64,000 nucleotides of DNA from Vibrio injensis. Its GTDB lineage: Bacteria; Pseudomonadota; Gammaproteobacteria; Enterobacterales; Vibrionaceae. Numbering within the stretch: the first letter of the stretch is position 1; each line of letters begins with the position of its first letter. A program made the position numbers and the translations under genes. The notes under the pieces are model-generated. The model made no database searches and was not told where the DNA came from. It saw nothing but the letters and a program-made list of their open reading frames with translations. Of the stretch, positions 8,965 to 18,618 are shown piece after piece. Location: contig NZ_BDJF01000016.1 of NCBI RefSeq assembly GCF_001895205.1, forward strand, positions 620,001 through 684,000, read 5' to 3'.

Positions 8965-10431
8965 TTAGCGCTGCATATTATACTTACGCATTTTCTCAAC
9001 CAATGTCGTACGACGCATGCCTAACATATCTGCTGCACGAGCAACAATTCCACTGTGGGCATCAAGCGCTTGATTAATTAGACTTACTTCAAGATCAGCA
9101 AGCAGCTCTTTCAAATTCACCCCCTCCGGTGGTAATGACTTTGCGGCATCAAAATGACCATTGAGATCATTATGAGATTCGAAGGTAAAGTTTTCTGAAA
9201 AAATATCTTCTAATACGTCACGCTCTTGCTCTTCAACGGAGCTAAAACGACACGGTTCAGGCTGAAACTCTGGTATATCACTGTAGCGGTATTTCGTTGG
9301 TAAATGATTCACATCGACCAAACTATTAGGGTACAAAATCACCATTCGTTCAACCAAATTCGCTAATTCACGAACATTACCTGGCCAATCATGCTCCATC
9401 AATGAATTGATCGCTCGAGGGGTAAAACAAATTGGTGAGCCGCCTTCGGCTTCCATACGAGTCATCAGCTCTTGCAGTAACAAAGGAATATCTTCTTTAC
9501 GATCCTTTAAGGCTGGCATCTCAATAGGAAAAACGTTTAAACGGTAATACAGATCTTCTCGAAAACGTTGTTCAGTGATCATGCTGTCCAAATCGCGATG
9601 AGTCGCTGCAATAATTCTCACATCTGCTTTAATAGTTGAATTGCCTCCTACTCGCTCAAAGCATCGCTCTTGCAATACTCGCAATAACTTAACCTGCATA
9701 TTCGTTGGCATATCACCTATTTCATCGAGGAATAAGGTTCCGCCTTCAGCGAGCTCAAAACGTCCTTTACGTGAGGTGATCGCCCCAGTAAACGATCCCT
9801 TTTCATGACCAAACAGTTCGCTCTCTAATAATTCAGCAGGAATGGCTCCGCAGTTAATCGGCACAAAAGGACCTTTACGGCGCGAGGAATGGTAATGAAT
9901 ATTGCGCGCAACCACCTCTTTACCGGTACCGGATTCACCTAAGATCAACACATTCGCTTCCGTATTTGCCACTGGCTCAATCAAGTGACGGACATCTTGA
10001 ATACCAAGACTCTGCCCGACTAAACTACGAAATAAAGCATTATTTCGTGAAGGTGCTGATAGTGCTATGCCTTTACGGCCTAAGAATTCTTTACAATGAC
10101 GCAACGCATCGCTGAGTTGTGGGTAGTTAAGTGGAAACTCTAATTCACCAATAAATTGGGGGAAATATTCAACAGAAAAATGGTGTTGGTTTGCCACAAG
10201 TAACGGTATATGGTTAGCTTGACTCAACGCTTGTGTCAGCTCATCTGATAACAAAGGAGCGCTAATCGAGCCTAAAATACATCCCGCCCATGAAGTTGAC
10301 CAATCAATCAACCGAGCTTGAGAAGAGTCAATAACCTCACATTGCTCCCCGACAAATTCTAATATTGTACGAAAACTTTGACGAATTTCAGGATCGTCTT
10401 CGATGACAAGTAGTTTTGCTAAACCTTGCAT
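8965..10431 (-). CDS. flrA: Flagellar master regulator FlrA (FleQ family)
   Basis: A 488-residue sigma54 enhancer-binding protein. It has an N-terminal FleQ-type receiver-like domain (1-120), an AAA+ domain with Walker A GESGTGKE (165-172) and a GSFTGA loop (212-217, Ser in place of the common Ala, as in other FleQ-type proteins), and a Fis-type C-terminal helix-turn-helix ending in RRTTLVEKMRKYNM. FlrA starts the cascade by activating flrBC and other class II promoters; in V. cholerae cyclic-di-GMP inhibits it. It is transcribed separately: a terminator separates it from fliS upstream. Confidence 0.96.
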   Translation of the reverse strand: MQGLAKLLVIEDDPEIRQSFRTILEFVGEQCEVIDSSQARLIDWSTSWAGCILGSISAPLLSDELTQALSQANHIPLLVANQHHFSVEYFPQFIGELEFPLNYPQLSDALRHCKEFLGRKGIALSAPSRNNALFRSLVGQSLGIQDVRHLIEPVANTEANVLILGESGTGKEVVARNIHYHSSRRKGPFVPINCGAIPAELLESELFGHEKGSFTGAITSRKGRFELAEGGTLFLDEIGDMPTNMQVKLLRVLQERCFERVGGNSTIKADVRIIAATHRDLDSMITEQRFREDLYYRLNVFPIEMPALKDRKEDIPLLLQELMTRMEAEGGSPICFTPRAINSLMEHDWPGNVRELANLVERMVILYPNSLVDVNHLPTKYRYSDIPEFQPEPCRFSSVEEQERDVLEDIFSENFTFESHNDLNGHFDAAKSLPPEGVNLKELLADLEVSLINQALDAHSGIVARAADMLGMRRTTLVEKMRKYNMQR

Positions 10432-10496
10432 AGGTGAGAATATTTGCCTTAATTTAGGGACGTTGTGGTTGCACCATTACCAATCATTTACTCCTT

Positions 10497-10517
10497 TTGA
10501 CTAAATTGTACAGTCAA
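10497..10517. promoter_or_regulatory. Inverted repeat upstream of flrA
   Basis: TTGACT and AGTCAA form a perfect 6-bp inverted repeat with a 9-bp spacer, about 70 bp upstream of the flrA ATG. It may be an operator for control of the master regulator. No clear sigma70 hexamers could be fixed around it. Confidence 0.35.
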
Positions 10518-10552
10518 CAGTAGTAAACAATAGACAACGTGTGAAATTCAGC

Positions 10553-10585
10553 AACAAAAAAAGCCACTTGGCTAGTTAGTGGCTT
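10553..10585 (-). terminator. Rho-independent terminator after fliS
   Basis: On the minus strand an 8-bp stem AAGCCACT/AGTGGCTT with a 9-nt loop is followed by TTTTTGTTG. It separates the flaG-fliD-flaI-fliS run from flrA. Confidence 0.85.
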
Positions 10586-10662
10586 CTATTCTATTTAATT
10601 AAAAAAATAAGGCAACCAAGCATTTAGTTGGTGTGATATCGGTTAAAAGTTTAAGATAAAAC

Positions 10663-11073
10663 TTATATCCCTACATCACTTGCGGTCAAGTTATGATATT
10701 CAGTAGGGATTTGATCCCATGCAGACTTGATTTCACGCAGAATATCTATCACATCATCGAGTGGTTGCGGCTCGTTTTTGTGGTTCGCAGTAGTGATTTG
10801 CGTGATCATAAATTCATACAATTGATCAAGGTTTTTTGCAATATCCCCGCCATCGTCCATCGACAAACAGCCACGCAAACTAATAATGATGTCCAGAGCC
10901 TTGCCTAAACGCTCACCTTTAACAGGGATGTTGCCTTGCTGCATTGCCGCTTTTCCTTGAATCAAACGCTCTATGGCTCCGGCCATCAGCATCTGGACGA
11001 TTTTATGCGGTGAGGCCGCACTGAGCTGGCTATCCACTGATACTTTTTTGTACGCCTGTAAAGAACCACGCAT
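10663..11073 (-). CDS. fliS: Flagellin export chaperone FliS
   Basis: A 136-residue all-helical protein with the family N-terminus (MRGSLQAYKKV) and the A-SPHKIVQMLM segment. FliS binds the disordered C-terminus of flagellin and prevents polymerisation in the cytoplasm. Length is typical (126-140). It follows flaI by 11 bp and ends the cap/chaperone operon, consistent with the terminator downstream. Confidence 0.95.
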   Translation of the reverse strand: MRGSLQAYKKVSVDSQLSAASPHKIVQMLMAGAIERLIQGKAAMQQGNIPVKGERLGKALDIIISLRGCLSMDDGGDIAKNLDQLYEFMITQITTANHKNEPQPLDDVIDILREIKSAWDQIPTEYHNLTASDVGI

Positions 11074-11084
11074 AGTCTTCCTCT

Positions 11085-11408
11085 TTATAAAAACTTTTTG
11101 TATTGTTGAAGCGATTTATTACCGTATCGATATTGACGTAATGAGTTACCAATCGATAGGGTTTTAGACTGCATCATTTCAACAAGATGTTGTGTCTCTT
11201 GGATCGCGCTCTGCCATTCATCGGACTGCGCAAACTGCGGATTATCTACGATATAACTCAGTAATACCGCTAACAGTTGTTCCCTATTATCGACCAAGCG
11301 ATGAATTTCTTCAGTGTTAATGTCGTCAATAGTTAACTTTTCTTTTATTTGTTGATTAATATCAAATAACGCTTGTAGATCGGCCTGCATGCCATTAACC
11401 CAGTGCAT
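11085..11408 (-). CDS. flaI: FliT-like flagellar chaperone FlaI
   Basis: A 107-residue helical protein of low conservation between fliD and fliS. In Vibrio this slot is occupied by flaI, which is thought to be the counterpart of FliT, the FliD chaperone. No motif is diagnostic; the call rests on size, helical content and position. The start overlaps the end of fliD by 14 bp, supporting coupled expression with its probable client. Confidence 0.75.
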   Translation of the reverse strand: MHWVNGMQADLQALFDINQQIKEKLTIDDINTEEIHRLVDNREQLLAVLLSYIVDNPQFAQSDEWQSAIQETQHLVEMMQSKTLSIGNSLRQYRYGNKSLQQYKKFL

Positions 11409-13359
11409 TCATCATACCTGCAAGTTGAGACTGCATCTTACCTGTCGCATCCTGCATGGCTGCAAATTTCGCATGAGTTCGTTTTTCTAACCCATCCATA
11501 CGGCGATCCAATGCATCTTGATCATTGACTAATCGACGATTCTGCTCAGTAATACTGTTCTCACGAGTTCTAATCGAGCCGGTCGCTCCGGTCAAACCTT
11601 GAATCGCCTCTTCGACTCGTCGAGCAAAGCCTTGATTACCACCAAAAAAATCACCCAGTTGATTAAAATTATTATTCAACTGGCGATTGAGCATAGCATA
11701 GTTAATCTCTAAGTTCCCTTGACGGGTGGTAGTAATCCCTAATTCCGTCAAACTTTTGAGCTGCTCAGGCCCTTGTTCAATTGGTGATGAAAAAACCGAT
11801 TTAAGTCGTGAATCGGCACTACGAACAATGCTATCTCCAGCAAGCGGTCCAGCGCGGCCTGTCCTTGGATCGACAGCCGATAATTCTTTACTGATTTGAT
11901 AAAATTGATTGTAAGCCGCAACGAATTGCTCAATGTCTTGACGAACACTATCCCTATCGTACTCTATGCCAATTTCTGCTGGCCGTTGATTGGCGTCATG
12001 TCGACCTTTAAGAGTAAGATTAACGCCATCGATAGCATTTTCAATTATGTTATTTTCACTGGATAATGTCGCGATCCCATCAAGTAGGACCAAAGAATCT
12101 TGCCCAGCTTGAACTTGGATCATCCCTTGATATTCATCAAAAGAGTGCTGCGCGGCTTTTAATTGAGCTTGAACTTGTTCCATCTTTTCAAAAACAGCAA
12201 GCTCTTCAGCAGATAACTTGGCTCTTTCAGCGGCTTTTGCCTCCTCCGGAGTCATATTGCCGCTTTTTATCGCTTCTTGTATTGCGGCTTGCTCTTGGGC
12301 AAGTTTGGCATCAATTTTGGCTTGGGCTTCTTTAGGCGTCACATAAGAATCAAGCAACGTGCCTGACGCGGTATTACTCCAACCAGGAATATCGGCGGCC
12401 TTTGCTAAGCCATTTTCATCGGGTTCCGGTTGAGGTTCAGAGTAAGAGTCAAGCAAGGTACCTGAGGCAGTTTCGGTCCAACCGGGAATGCGCTCCTCAG
12501 GTCTTAAATAACGATTAGCCTCTTCTGCAGCCTTTATGCCAGCACTTGAGACATCATCGAGCTCTTGTGTTGTTGAGACCACTTGCTCAGCTTGAGCCGC
12601 GAGCTCGCTATCCACAGCACGTGCGGCCGCACCAATTTTTTCAGCCACTTGTGCCGCGATTTCTTGCTGCTCAGCCGTCAAAGGAGCAATAATTTGTTGC
12701 GCTTCAGCTCGTGCTTTCTCTAAATCTTTAACCCTTTGCTCTAAAGTTTTATACTCCAAGCGTTTTAACGGATTACCAGACTCAGCTTGCGCTTGAATTG
12801 AAATTTGGTGTTTTTCACCCGATAAATTCGAAGCAATGATCAGCCGAGGCCCTTCGACATCATTGATGATCGACGCTCGCACACCGGGGTTATTTTTATG
12901 GCCATTAATCTCTCGTATCACATCTGTCAGCCGAGAATTATTAGCAACATCAACTGTAAATTGTCTTTTCCCGAGAGAAATTTGCAGCTTACCCTCACCA
13001 AATCTTGTGTCACTCGGTATAACCTCTGACGCAATTTTATGGCTTTGAGCAAGCTGCAACACATCGACTGAGTATCTCCCAGCAATCGCATCGGTTGAAG
13101 CGGTTGCAGAAACAATCTGGTCATCAGAAGTGTCAACTTTGCGCACAGCAAACGCTTTCTCTTGACGAAAGTTCGCCATGAGATTTCGCATGGTATCCAG
13201 TGATTCTCTGAGCCTGCCATAGGCACTAATACTGGCTTCATTATCATAGCGCTTATTATCAATGCTTTGCTGTTTTGGTATACGCTCAGCATCAACAATC
13301 GTCCTTACAACGCTATTGATATCAAAACCAGTGTTCATCCCCATTGGGCCTAAACTCAT
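11395..13359 (-). CDS. fliD: Flagellar filament cap protein FliD with a long central insertion
   Basis: A 654-residue cap protein (enteric FliD is about 470). The N-terminal D0/D1 helix region is at 1-110 and the C-terminal D0/D1 coiled coil at about 560-654 (GLTGATGSIRTRENSI, then the DRRMDGLEKR region). Residues about 205-410 are an Ala/Glu/Gln-rich coiled-coil insertion interrupted by two copies of IPGW(S/T)xTASGTLLDSY at 291-306 and 324-339. I recall similar repeats in other Vibrio FliD proteins. FliD caps the filament and directs flagellin insertion; in V. cholerae it also matters for mucin adhesion-type functions in related genera, which is inference here. Confidence 0.93.
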   Translation of the reverse strand: MSLGPMGMNTGFDINSVVRTIVDAERIPKQQSIDNKRYDNEASISAYGRLRESLDTMRNLMANFRQEKAFAVRKVDTSDDQIVSATASTDAIAGRYSVDVLQLAQSHKIASEVIPSDTRFGEGKLQISLGKRQFTVDVANNSRLTDVIREINGHKNNPGVRASIINDVEGPRLIIASNLSGEKHQISIQAQAESGNPLKRLEYKTLEQRVKDLEKARAEAQQIIAPLTAEQQEIAAQVAEKIGAAARAVDSELAAQAEQVVSTTQELDDVSSAGIKAAEEANRYLRPEERIPGWTETASGTLLDSYSEPQPEPDENGLAKAADIPGWSNTASGTLLDSYVTPKEAQAKIDAKLAQEQAAIQEAIKSGNMTPEEAKAAERAKLSAEELAVFEKMEQVQAQLKAAQHSFDEYQGMIQVQAGQDSLVLLDGIATLSSENNIIENAIDGVNLTLKGRHDANQRPAEIGIEYDRDSVRQDIEQFVAAYNQFYQISKELSAVDPRTGRAGPLAGDSIVRSADSRLKSVFSSPIEQGPEQLKSLTELGITTTRQGNLEINYAMLNRQLNNNFNQLGDFFGGNQGFARRVEEAIQGLTGATGSIRTRENSITEQNRRLVNDQDALDRRMDGLEKRTHAKFAAMQDATGKMQSQLAGMMNALG

Positions 13360-13380
13360 CCAATCACCTCAATCATACGA

Positions 13381-13839
13381 TTACGCCTTAATCACCAGCA
13401 AGCCTGACTTTGGACTCTGCTCACGAGAGAGACGCCGTAATACTTCAAGCATTTCTTCTTCAGGGATCTGCCGAATAATGTCACCCGTAGAGGCTTCATA
13501 AATCGTCACAACATCCCGTCCGGATTCTTCATCAACCCGAAACGCCAAACCTTTATTGATCGAATTAACAAACTCGTCCATTTTCTCAATAACCACTGCG
13601 CGTTGCTGCTCGTTTATCCGCTCTCTTTCTTGAGATTGTTTAATCGCGGCTTGCAACGCTTGTTCTTGGTTGCGTTTTAGTTGTTCAGACACTTGCGCAT
13701 TGACTTTTTCAGTCTTGCGCACCGAACGGTGACTCTCCTGCGAAGAAGCACTTACCACGCTGTCGTTTCCTGAAGCAAGTTTAGTGCCACTTTGCGAGCC
13801 GTAAGGCTGGATGTTCGATGTGTAGGATGGTACTTCCAT
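13381..13839 (-). CDS. flaG: Flagellar protein FlaG
   Basis: A 152-residue protein with a variable N-terminal half and the conserved FlaG C-terminal domain (FRVDEESGRDVVTIYEAS, then DIIRQIPEEEMLEVLRRL). FlaG influences filament length in Vibrio and Pseudomonas, but its molecular role is unclear. It starts the flaG-fliD-flaI-fliS run, 21 bp upstream of fliD. No terminator separates it from flaB, only a hairpin without a T-run at 13,863-13,896. Confidence 0.9.
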   Translation of the reverse strand: MEVPSYTSNIQPYGSQSGTKLASGNDSVVSASSQESHRSVRKTEKVNAQVSEQLKRNQEQALQAAIKQSQERERINEQQRAVVIEKMDEFVNSINKGLAFRVDEESGRDVVTIYEASTGDIIRQIPEEEMLEVLRRLSREQSPKSGLLVIKA

Positions 13840-13862
13840 AACAATCTCCCTTCCACCTTATA

Positions 13863-13896
13863 GGTAGCTTAATCGCTAATCGCGCTTTCAGCTACC
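13863..13896 (-). repeat. Hairpin between flaB and flaG
   Basis: GGTAGCT and AGCTACC pair perfectly across a 20-nt loop. No T-run follows, so it is not a standard terminator. It could stabilise the flaB 3' end or attenuate read-through into flaG. Confidence 0.4.
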
Positions 13897-13920
13897 CATG
13901 CTGCCCATTGCACCTGTCAG

Positions 13921-15051
13921 TTAACCTAACAGGCTAAGAGCTGCAGATGGTGACTGCTTCGCTTGAGCCAATACTGAGGTACTCGCTTGTTGCAAAATTT
14001 GCGCTTTAGTCATTGCCGTTGTTTCACGTGCGTAATCTGTATCTTGAATACGGCTGCGTGAGGCATTAACGTTTTCATTGGTATTCTCTAAGTTATTAAT
14101 CGCATGAGAGAATCGGTTTTGAAAAGCACCTAATGAAGCTCGCTGGCTATCCACCGACTTCAGTGCGCCATCAAGAATAGCAATCGCTTCTTGTGAACCA
14201 GCAACAGTAGTGACATCAATGTTTTTAACGTTAACATCTTGTCCTGCGCCAAAACCGATTTCGGTAGCAAGATCGCCAGCTATCGTCACATCACCGGTTA
14301 CTTTTTGCGAAGAGGCATACAACTGAAGCTTGCCATCTTCACCGACGGAAGCATTGATATCTTCACTTTGACCATTGATGTAAGTCGCGACCTCTTCAAG
14401 ATCATCACCGACTTTAGCGTTAATAGTGATTTCTCGCGCTTCACCCTGTTTATCTGTGTAGTTAAGCGTGAGTTCTGTCGCAGTGGTGACTCTCCAATCT
14501 GGCGTTTGGCCTGTTTCTGCTCGATAAGCTCTTCCGCCCATCTCCGCAGTATCAGAACGCAAACTTCCCATGGTTAACAGTACCGCTTCCCCTGACTCAG
14601 CACCAATTTGGAAAGATTTACTACCAAAAGTGCCGTTCAGCAGCCGGTTACCACCAAAGGAGGTACTTTCCGCAATCCGGTTAAGCTCTTGGTTAAGGGC
14701 CGTAACTTCTTCTTGAATCGCCACACGCTCAGAGCGTGAGTTTGAACCATTAGAAGATTGCAGTGCGAGATCTCGCATACGCTGCAAAATATTGGTACTT
14801 TCGCCCATCGCACCTTCAGCGGTTTGAGCAATAGAGATCCCATCATTAGCATTGCGTACCGCGACATCAAGTCCACGGCTTTGCGAAGTCAATCGGTTTG
14901 AGATTTGTAGGCCTGCTGCATCATCACGAGCACTGTTAATACGATACCCCGATGATAGGCGTTCCATTGATTTTTGCACACCGTCAGCCGCACTGTTCAA
15001 GTGGCGTTGTGCGGTCATCGCCGACACATTGGTGTTTACGTTAATTGCCAT
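13921..15051 (-). CDS. flaB: Flagellin, flaB position
   Basis: A 376-residue polar flagellin with the conserved D0/D1 ends ([20 protein letters not shown] at the N-terminus, [15 protein letters not shown] near the C-terminus) and a variable centre. It polymerises into the filament under the membrane sheath. The symbol is assigned by position relative to flaG as in V. cholerae, not by a sequence comparison. It has its own sigma28-type promoter at 15,134-15,160. Confidence 0.8.
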   Translation of the reverse strand: MAINVNTNVSAMTAQRHLNSAADGVQKSMERLSSGYRINSARDDAAGLQISNRLTSQSRGLDVAVRNANDGISIAQTAEGAMGESTNILQRMRDLALQSSNGSNSRSERVAIQEEVTALNQELNRIAESTSFGGNRLLNGTFGSKSFQIGAESGEAVLLTMGSLRSDTAEMGGRAYRAETGQTPDWRVTTATELTLNYTDKQGEAREITINAKVGDDLEEVATYINGQSEDINASVGEDGKLQLYASSQKVTGDVTIAGDLATEIGFGAGQDVNVKNIDVTTVAGSQEAIAILDGALKSVDSQRASLGAFQNRFSHAINNLENTNENVNASRSRIQDTDYARETTAMTKAQILQQASTSVLAQAKQSPSAALSLLG

Positions 15052-15133
15052 AGTTTGATCTCCTTAGGCGGATAGTTGGCATACCTTCAAGTCTCTCACC
15101 TCTCGTCGGTATACCTCATTTCTCTCGTATCCT

Positions 15134-15160
15134 TTAACGGCCTAGATTCAATATCCTTTA
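15134..15160 (-). promoter_or_regulatory. Sigma28 (FliA) promoter of flaB
   Basis: On the minus strand TAAA, 15 bp, then GCCGTTAA (7 of 8 matches to GCCGATAA). It lies about 85 bp before the flaB ATG. Confidence 0.75.
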
Positions 15161-15286
15161 GGGAAAGAGTAGACATTTTTTCATTTTTTTTCTTTTCATA
15201 GCAAAAAGATGATCCAGTTCAAAAAATAACACTCATCTATAGCTAAAGATTACAAGAAACAGCCCCACCTTGCTCAATTTCAAACA

Positions 15287-15315
15287 TAAAAAAATCCAGC
15301 CGAAGCTGGATTTTT
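15287..15315 (-). terminator. Terminator of flaD with UUCG loop
   Basis: The minus-strand stem AAATCCAGC closes on a TTCG tetraloop and GCTGGATTT, followed by a T-run. This is an unusually stable intrinsic terminator. The A-run on the other side could let it work in both directions. Confidence 0.88.
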
Positions 15316-15332
15316 AGTCAGTATTTGGATAA

Positions 15333-16466
15333 TTAACCAAGTAAACTTAACGCGGCATTCGGTGCCTGTTTAGCTTGAGCTAAGATAGAGCTTGAAGCTT
15401 GACCAAGGATTTGCGCTTTGGTCAACGCTGTGGTTTCCTTCGCAAAATCAGTATCCTTAATACGGCTCTTCGACGCATTAACGTTCTCGTTAATGTTATC
15501 CAAGTTGTTGATAGCATGGTTAAAGCGGTTTTGGAATGCACCAAGTTCGGCTCGATGACTATCGACATACTGTAACGCTGCATCCACGATAGCAACAGAC
15601 TCTTGAGCGCCCCCAACACTGGTGACATCAATGGTATTCACGGTAACGGCTTGTCCAGCACCCATCGCCAGCTCAGTCGCTAACGTACCACTAAAGGTTA
15701 CGTCTCCGTCAACTTTATGATTACCAGTGAAAACCTGCAGTTGCCCTTTTTCATTGACTGAAGCTTGAACTAGGTCGGTTTGACCATTGATGTAAGTAGC
15801 CAGCTCTTCAATATCATCGCCAACTTTAGCACTGATATTAATGGTCTGCTCCACACCATTCACATCATTAAGTGTCAAAGTTAGTTCATTGTTACCATCA
15901 CTGACGGTCCAGTTTTTATCGGCTTCAGTAGCCGCCACATAACTAGTACCACCCATTTTAGCGTTATCACTGCGCATGTCGTTAAGAGTCAACATGACGG
16001 CTTCACCACTGTTCGAACCAATTTGGAATGCTTTGGTTTGGAACGTACCATTCAGTAGACGGTTACCACCGAAAGAAGTCGTTTCAGCGATACGATTGAG
16101 CTCATCATTCAACGCCGTCACTTCTTCTTGAATCGCAACACGTTCTGATTTTGAGTTAGAACCATTGGCCGATTGCAATGATAGATCACGAATACGTTGT
16201 AGAATATTGGTGGACTCATTCATCGCACCTTCTGCAGTTTGGGCGATAGAGATACCATCATTAGCATTACGCACTGCGACATCTAAACCACGACTTTGTA
16301 CATTTAAACGGTTAGAGATTTGTAGACCAGCAGCATCATCTTTAGCGCTGTTGATCTTAAAACCAGAAGATAGACGCTCCATCGACGTTTGTTGCGCATT
16401 AGTCGCGCTATTTAGGTAACGTTGTGCGGTCATTGCGGCTACGTTGGTATTTACATTCACTGCCAT
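15333..16466 (-). CDS. flaD: Flagellin, flaD position
   Basis: A 377-residue flagellin, nearly identical in its ends to the flaC product ([20 protein letters not shown]...). An upstream in-frame ATG would add 24 residues, but the homologous start MAVNVN at 16,466 is preceded by a GGAG ribosome site and the extension is non-coding leader. The leader carries a 13-nt element and a hairpin also found before flaC. Symbol by position. Transcribed from a sigma28-type promoter. Confidence 0.8.
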   Translation of the reverse strand: MAVNVNTNVAAMTAQRYLNSATNAQQTSMERLSSGFKINSAKDDAAGLQISNRLNVQSRGLDVAVRNANDGISIAQTAEGAMNESTNILQRIRDLSLQSANGSNSKSERVAIQEEVTALNDELNRIAETTSFGGNRLLNGTFQTKAFQIGSNSGEAVMLTLNDMRSDNAKMGGTSYVAATEADKNWTVSDGNNELTLTLNDVNGVEQTINISAKVGDDIEELATYINGQTDLVQASVNEKGQLQVFTGNHKVDGDVTFSGTLATELAMGAGQAVTVNTIDVTSVGGAQESVAIVDAALQYVDSHRAELGAFQNRFNHAINNLDNINENVNASKSRIKDTDFAKETTALTKAQILGQASSSILAQAKQAPNAALSLLG

Positions 16467-16499
16467 GGTAATTTCTCCAATTGATTTTCCGATGTTTCC

Positions 16500-16522
16500 G
16501 GTTTTCGACGTCTCGTAAAACC
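16500..16522 (-). promoter_or_regulatory. Leader hairpin of flaD mRNA
   Basis: The minus-strand RNA folds as GGTTTT-A-CGA, tetraloop GACG, TCGAAAACC, with one bulged A. The same structure with changed pairs is at 49,807-49,829 in front of flaC. Confidence 0.6.
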
Positions 16523-16527
16523 AAGGT

Positions 16528-16540
16528 AGTTCTCTCAAAG
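16528..16540 (-). promoter_or_regulatory. flaD leader element complementary to the flaA 3' region
   Basis: The minus-strand sequence CTTTGAGAGAACT lies near the predicted 5' end of the flaD transcript. It is identical in the flaC leader and is the exact complement of the terminator loop downstream of flaA. Confidence 0.6.
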
Positions 16541-16548
16541 TTATTTTC

Positions 16549-16575
16549 TTAGCGGCGTGTTCTGAAAAACCTTTA
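16549..16575 (-). promoter_or_regulatory. Sigma28 (FliA) promoter of flaD
   Basis: On the minus strand TAAA, 15 bp, GCCGCTAA (7 of 8 matches). The predicted start puts CTTTGAGAGAACT within the first nucleotides of the mRNA. Confidence 0.75.
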
Positions 16576-16703
16576 GAATTTTTTTTGCTTTTCTTTAAAA
16601 AAACTCACTTTGTGGTTAAAAACGCACCAAATAGGATAAAATCACAAAAAAGGTATTTTTTTCACTCAAGCTTTTAAATGACCTGTCGATAAAGATTGTT
16701 TTT

Positions 16704-17846
16704 TTAATTCTTCAGTAAAGACAAGGCGAGATGAGGCTGTTTTTTCGCTTGGCTAAGAATCGACGTGCTGACTTGTTGCAGTATTTGCTGTTTAACCATT
16801 TGAGTGGTTTCTTTAGCAAAGTCAGTATCTTTGATCCGGCTATTTGAGGCAGCTAATTGCTCATGCATATTATCAAGGTTATTAATGGCATGATAAAAAC
16901 GATTTTGGAGAGCACCTAATTCAGCGCGATGGCTATCGACATACTGCAATGCGGTATCAATCACAGCGACAGCACTTTGCGCGCCACCAACGGTGGTGAT
17001 ATCAAGATCATTGACGGTTTCATACTTTCCAAAGGTAAGCTGTAGCTGGTCAGCCAAACCACCTGAAAAATAAGGCTGGCCGTGAATAAAATGGCTATGT
17101 TGATTTTCGAAATAAATCTGTAACTGCCCATGTTCATCAACCGAAGCCGACAGCTTATCGGTTTGACCATTAATATAAGTCGCTAATGACTCGATGTTAT
17201 CACCGACTTTAGCCTGAATATCGACAGTTTCCGTTATGCCTGCGCGATTCATAAACGAAATAGACAACTGGTGATTCCCTTGTTCAACTTGCCAATCCGA
17301 ACCTTTAGGCAGAGAAACATATTTAAAGCCGCCCATCAGCAACTGGTCACTCCGCATCGATTTCAAACCGACTTGTACCGCCTCTCCAGAGGCCGCACCA
17401 ATCTGAAAAGAAGCCGAACCAAAACGTCCATTGAGTAATTTTTGCCCCGCAAAAGAGGTGGTTTCTGCAATTCGGTTTATTTCATCATTCAAAGCACTCA
17501 TTTCTTCTTGGAGTGCTCGTCGCTCAGCTTGGCTATTCGAGCCATTCGCTGACTGTAAGGAGAGATCGCGCATTCGCTGCAAAAGGGTTGTTGTTTCTTG
17601 CATTCCACCTTCTGCGGTTTGCATGATCGAAATACCGTCATTCGCATTACGCGCTGCGACGCCTAAACCTCGCATCTGTGTTTCTAATCGATTGGAGATT
17701 TGCAACCCAGCGACATCATCTTTAGCTCGATTAATTCGTTTACCAGAAGATAATCGATCCAGTGATTGCTGAAGGGCTACTGACGCTTGGTTAAGGTGCC
17801 GCTGAGCAACTAGCGCCGAAACATTGGTGTTGACCGAAAGAGACAT
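16704..17846 (-). CDS. flaE: Divergent flagellin, flaE position
   Basis: A 380-residue flagellin that starts [20 protein letters not shown] and ends LALSLLKN, both variants of the ends shared by its paralogues. The centre has a His/Tyr/Phe-rich stretch (around 255-275, [12 protein letters not shown]) absent from the other four. It keeps the export and polymerisation helices. Its divergence suggests a minor subunit, perhaps restricted to one part of the filament. No terminator hairpin is evident downstream. Symbol by position. Confidence 0.78.
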   Translation of the reverse strand: MSLSVNTNVSALVAQRHLNQASVALQQSLDRLSSGKRINRAKDDVAGLQISNRLETQMRGLGVAARNANDGISIMQTAEGGMQETTTLLQRMRDLSLQSANGSNSQAERRALQEEMSALNDEINRIAETTSFAGQKLLNGRFGSASFQIGAASGEAVQVGLKSMRSDQLLMGGFKYVSLPKGSDWQVEQGNHQLSISFMNRAGITETVDIQAKVGDNIESLATYINGQTDKLSASVDEHGQLQIYFENQHSHFIHGQPYFSGGLADQLQLTFGKYETVNDLDITTVGGAQSAVAVIDTALQYVDSHRAELGALQNRFYHAINNLDNMHEQLAASNSRIKDTDFAKETTQMVKQQILQQVSTSILSQAKKQPHLALSLLKN

Positions 17847-17888
17847 GCTGTTTTATCAAATTGCCTTGTAAACAGGTAGTTAATCAGA

Positions 17889-17915
17889 GTATCGACAAAA
17901 TGAAAAAAATCTTGA
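17889..17915 (-). promoter_or_regulatory. Sigma28 (FliA) promoter of flaE
   Basis: On the minus strand TCAA(G), 15 bp, GTCGATAC (6 of 8 matches to GCCGATAA). It lies about 45 bp before the flaE ATG. Confidence 0.6.
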
Positions 17916-18001
17916 GTCATAATGCAGAACAGCATTGATGATCGGCAATGAAATAAGAAGACCACTCGATAAGGTAGATTTAACTTGGCAATCAATAACC
18001 G

Positions 18002-18463
18002 TCAACTCAGTGGATCTGTAGAATTAAAACACGCTTTAACCCGACGACTACGTATCAAGTAAAAGCCAAACCACAGTAAGATGAGCAGCGTCAGCGCATT
18101 GGCCCATTGAAATCTGCCATTATCCAAATAAACATGATAACCCGTTTGTACTAATTGAATAATCAGAACACAAAGGGTCATGGCGCGCCCGAAACGGAAA
18201 TAGGCAACAAGCAAACGCCGCTGCTCTTGCCGAAGGTGAATAAGCCACATTAATAGTAAGCTAGGTAGCCCCGTAAGCAATCCTAAATACAACATGTTGT
18301 GGTCAGGATACACAAAGTTCAAAATGGTTGAACCATGTTCTCGGCTTACTCCAGCCACCACAAAAACGACCCAAGCGCGAGCTAAAAACAACCAGCCTAG
18401 CCAGAGCCATAACGAAGCATTAAGGTAACCATAACGGTCATAGTGTTCGATCGGATATCGCAT
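18002..18463 (-). CDS. DUF2919 inner-membrane protein (YfeZ-like)
   Basis: A 153-residue protein with four or so hydrophobic segments and a positively charged C-terminus, resembling the DUF2919/YfeZ family. The function is unknown. It is not obviously in an operon; the opposite-strand neighbour begins 155 bp away. The family call is from recall of the N-terminal pattern (YPIEHYDRYG) and topology. Confidence 0.65.
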   Translation of the reverse strand: MRYPIEHYDRYGYLNASLWLWLGWLFLARAWVVFVVAGVSREHGSTILNFVYPDHNMLYLGLLTGLPSLLLMWLIHLRQEQRRLLVAYFRFGRAMTLCVLIIQLVQTGYHVYLDNGRFQWANALTLLILLWFGFYLIRSRRVKACFNSTDPLS

Positions 18464-18618
18464 AATTCATCATAATTCATACTATTACGCCTGCTACTTT
18501 AACGTAATCCTTGCTCGTCGCCTATGCCTTAACAACTCAAGTTTTAACCTTACTCGTCCTCAGTTGAGGAAATGAATCAAGGCATGTTAATCTGATCGAT
18601 ATTGAAAAGGGGTTATTA

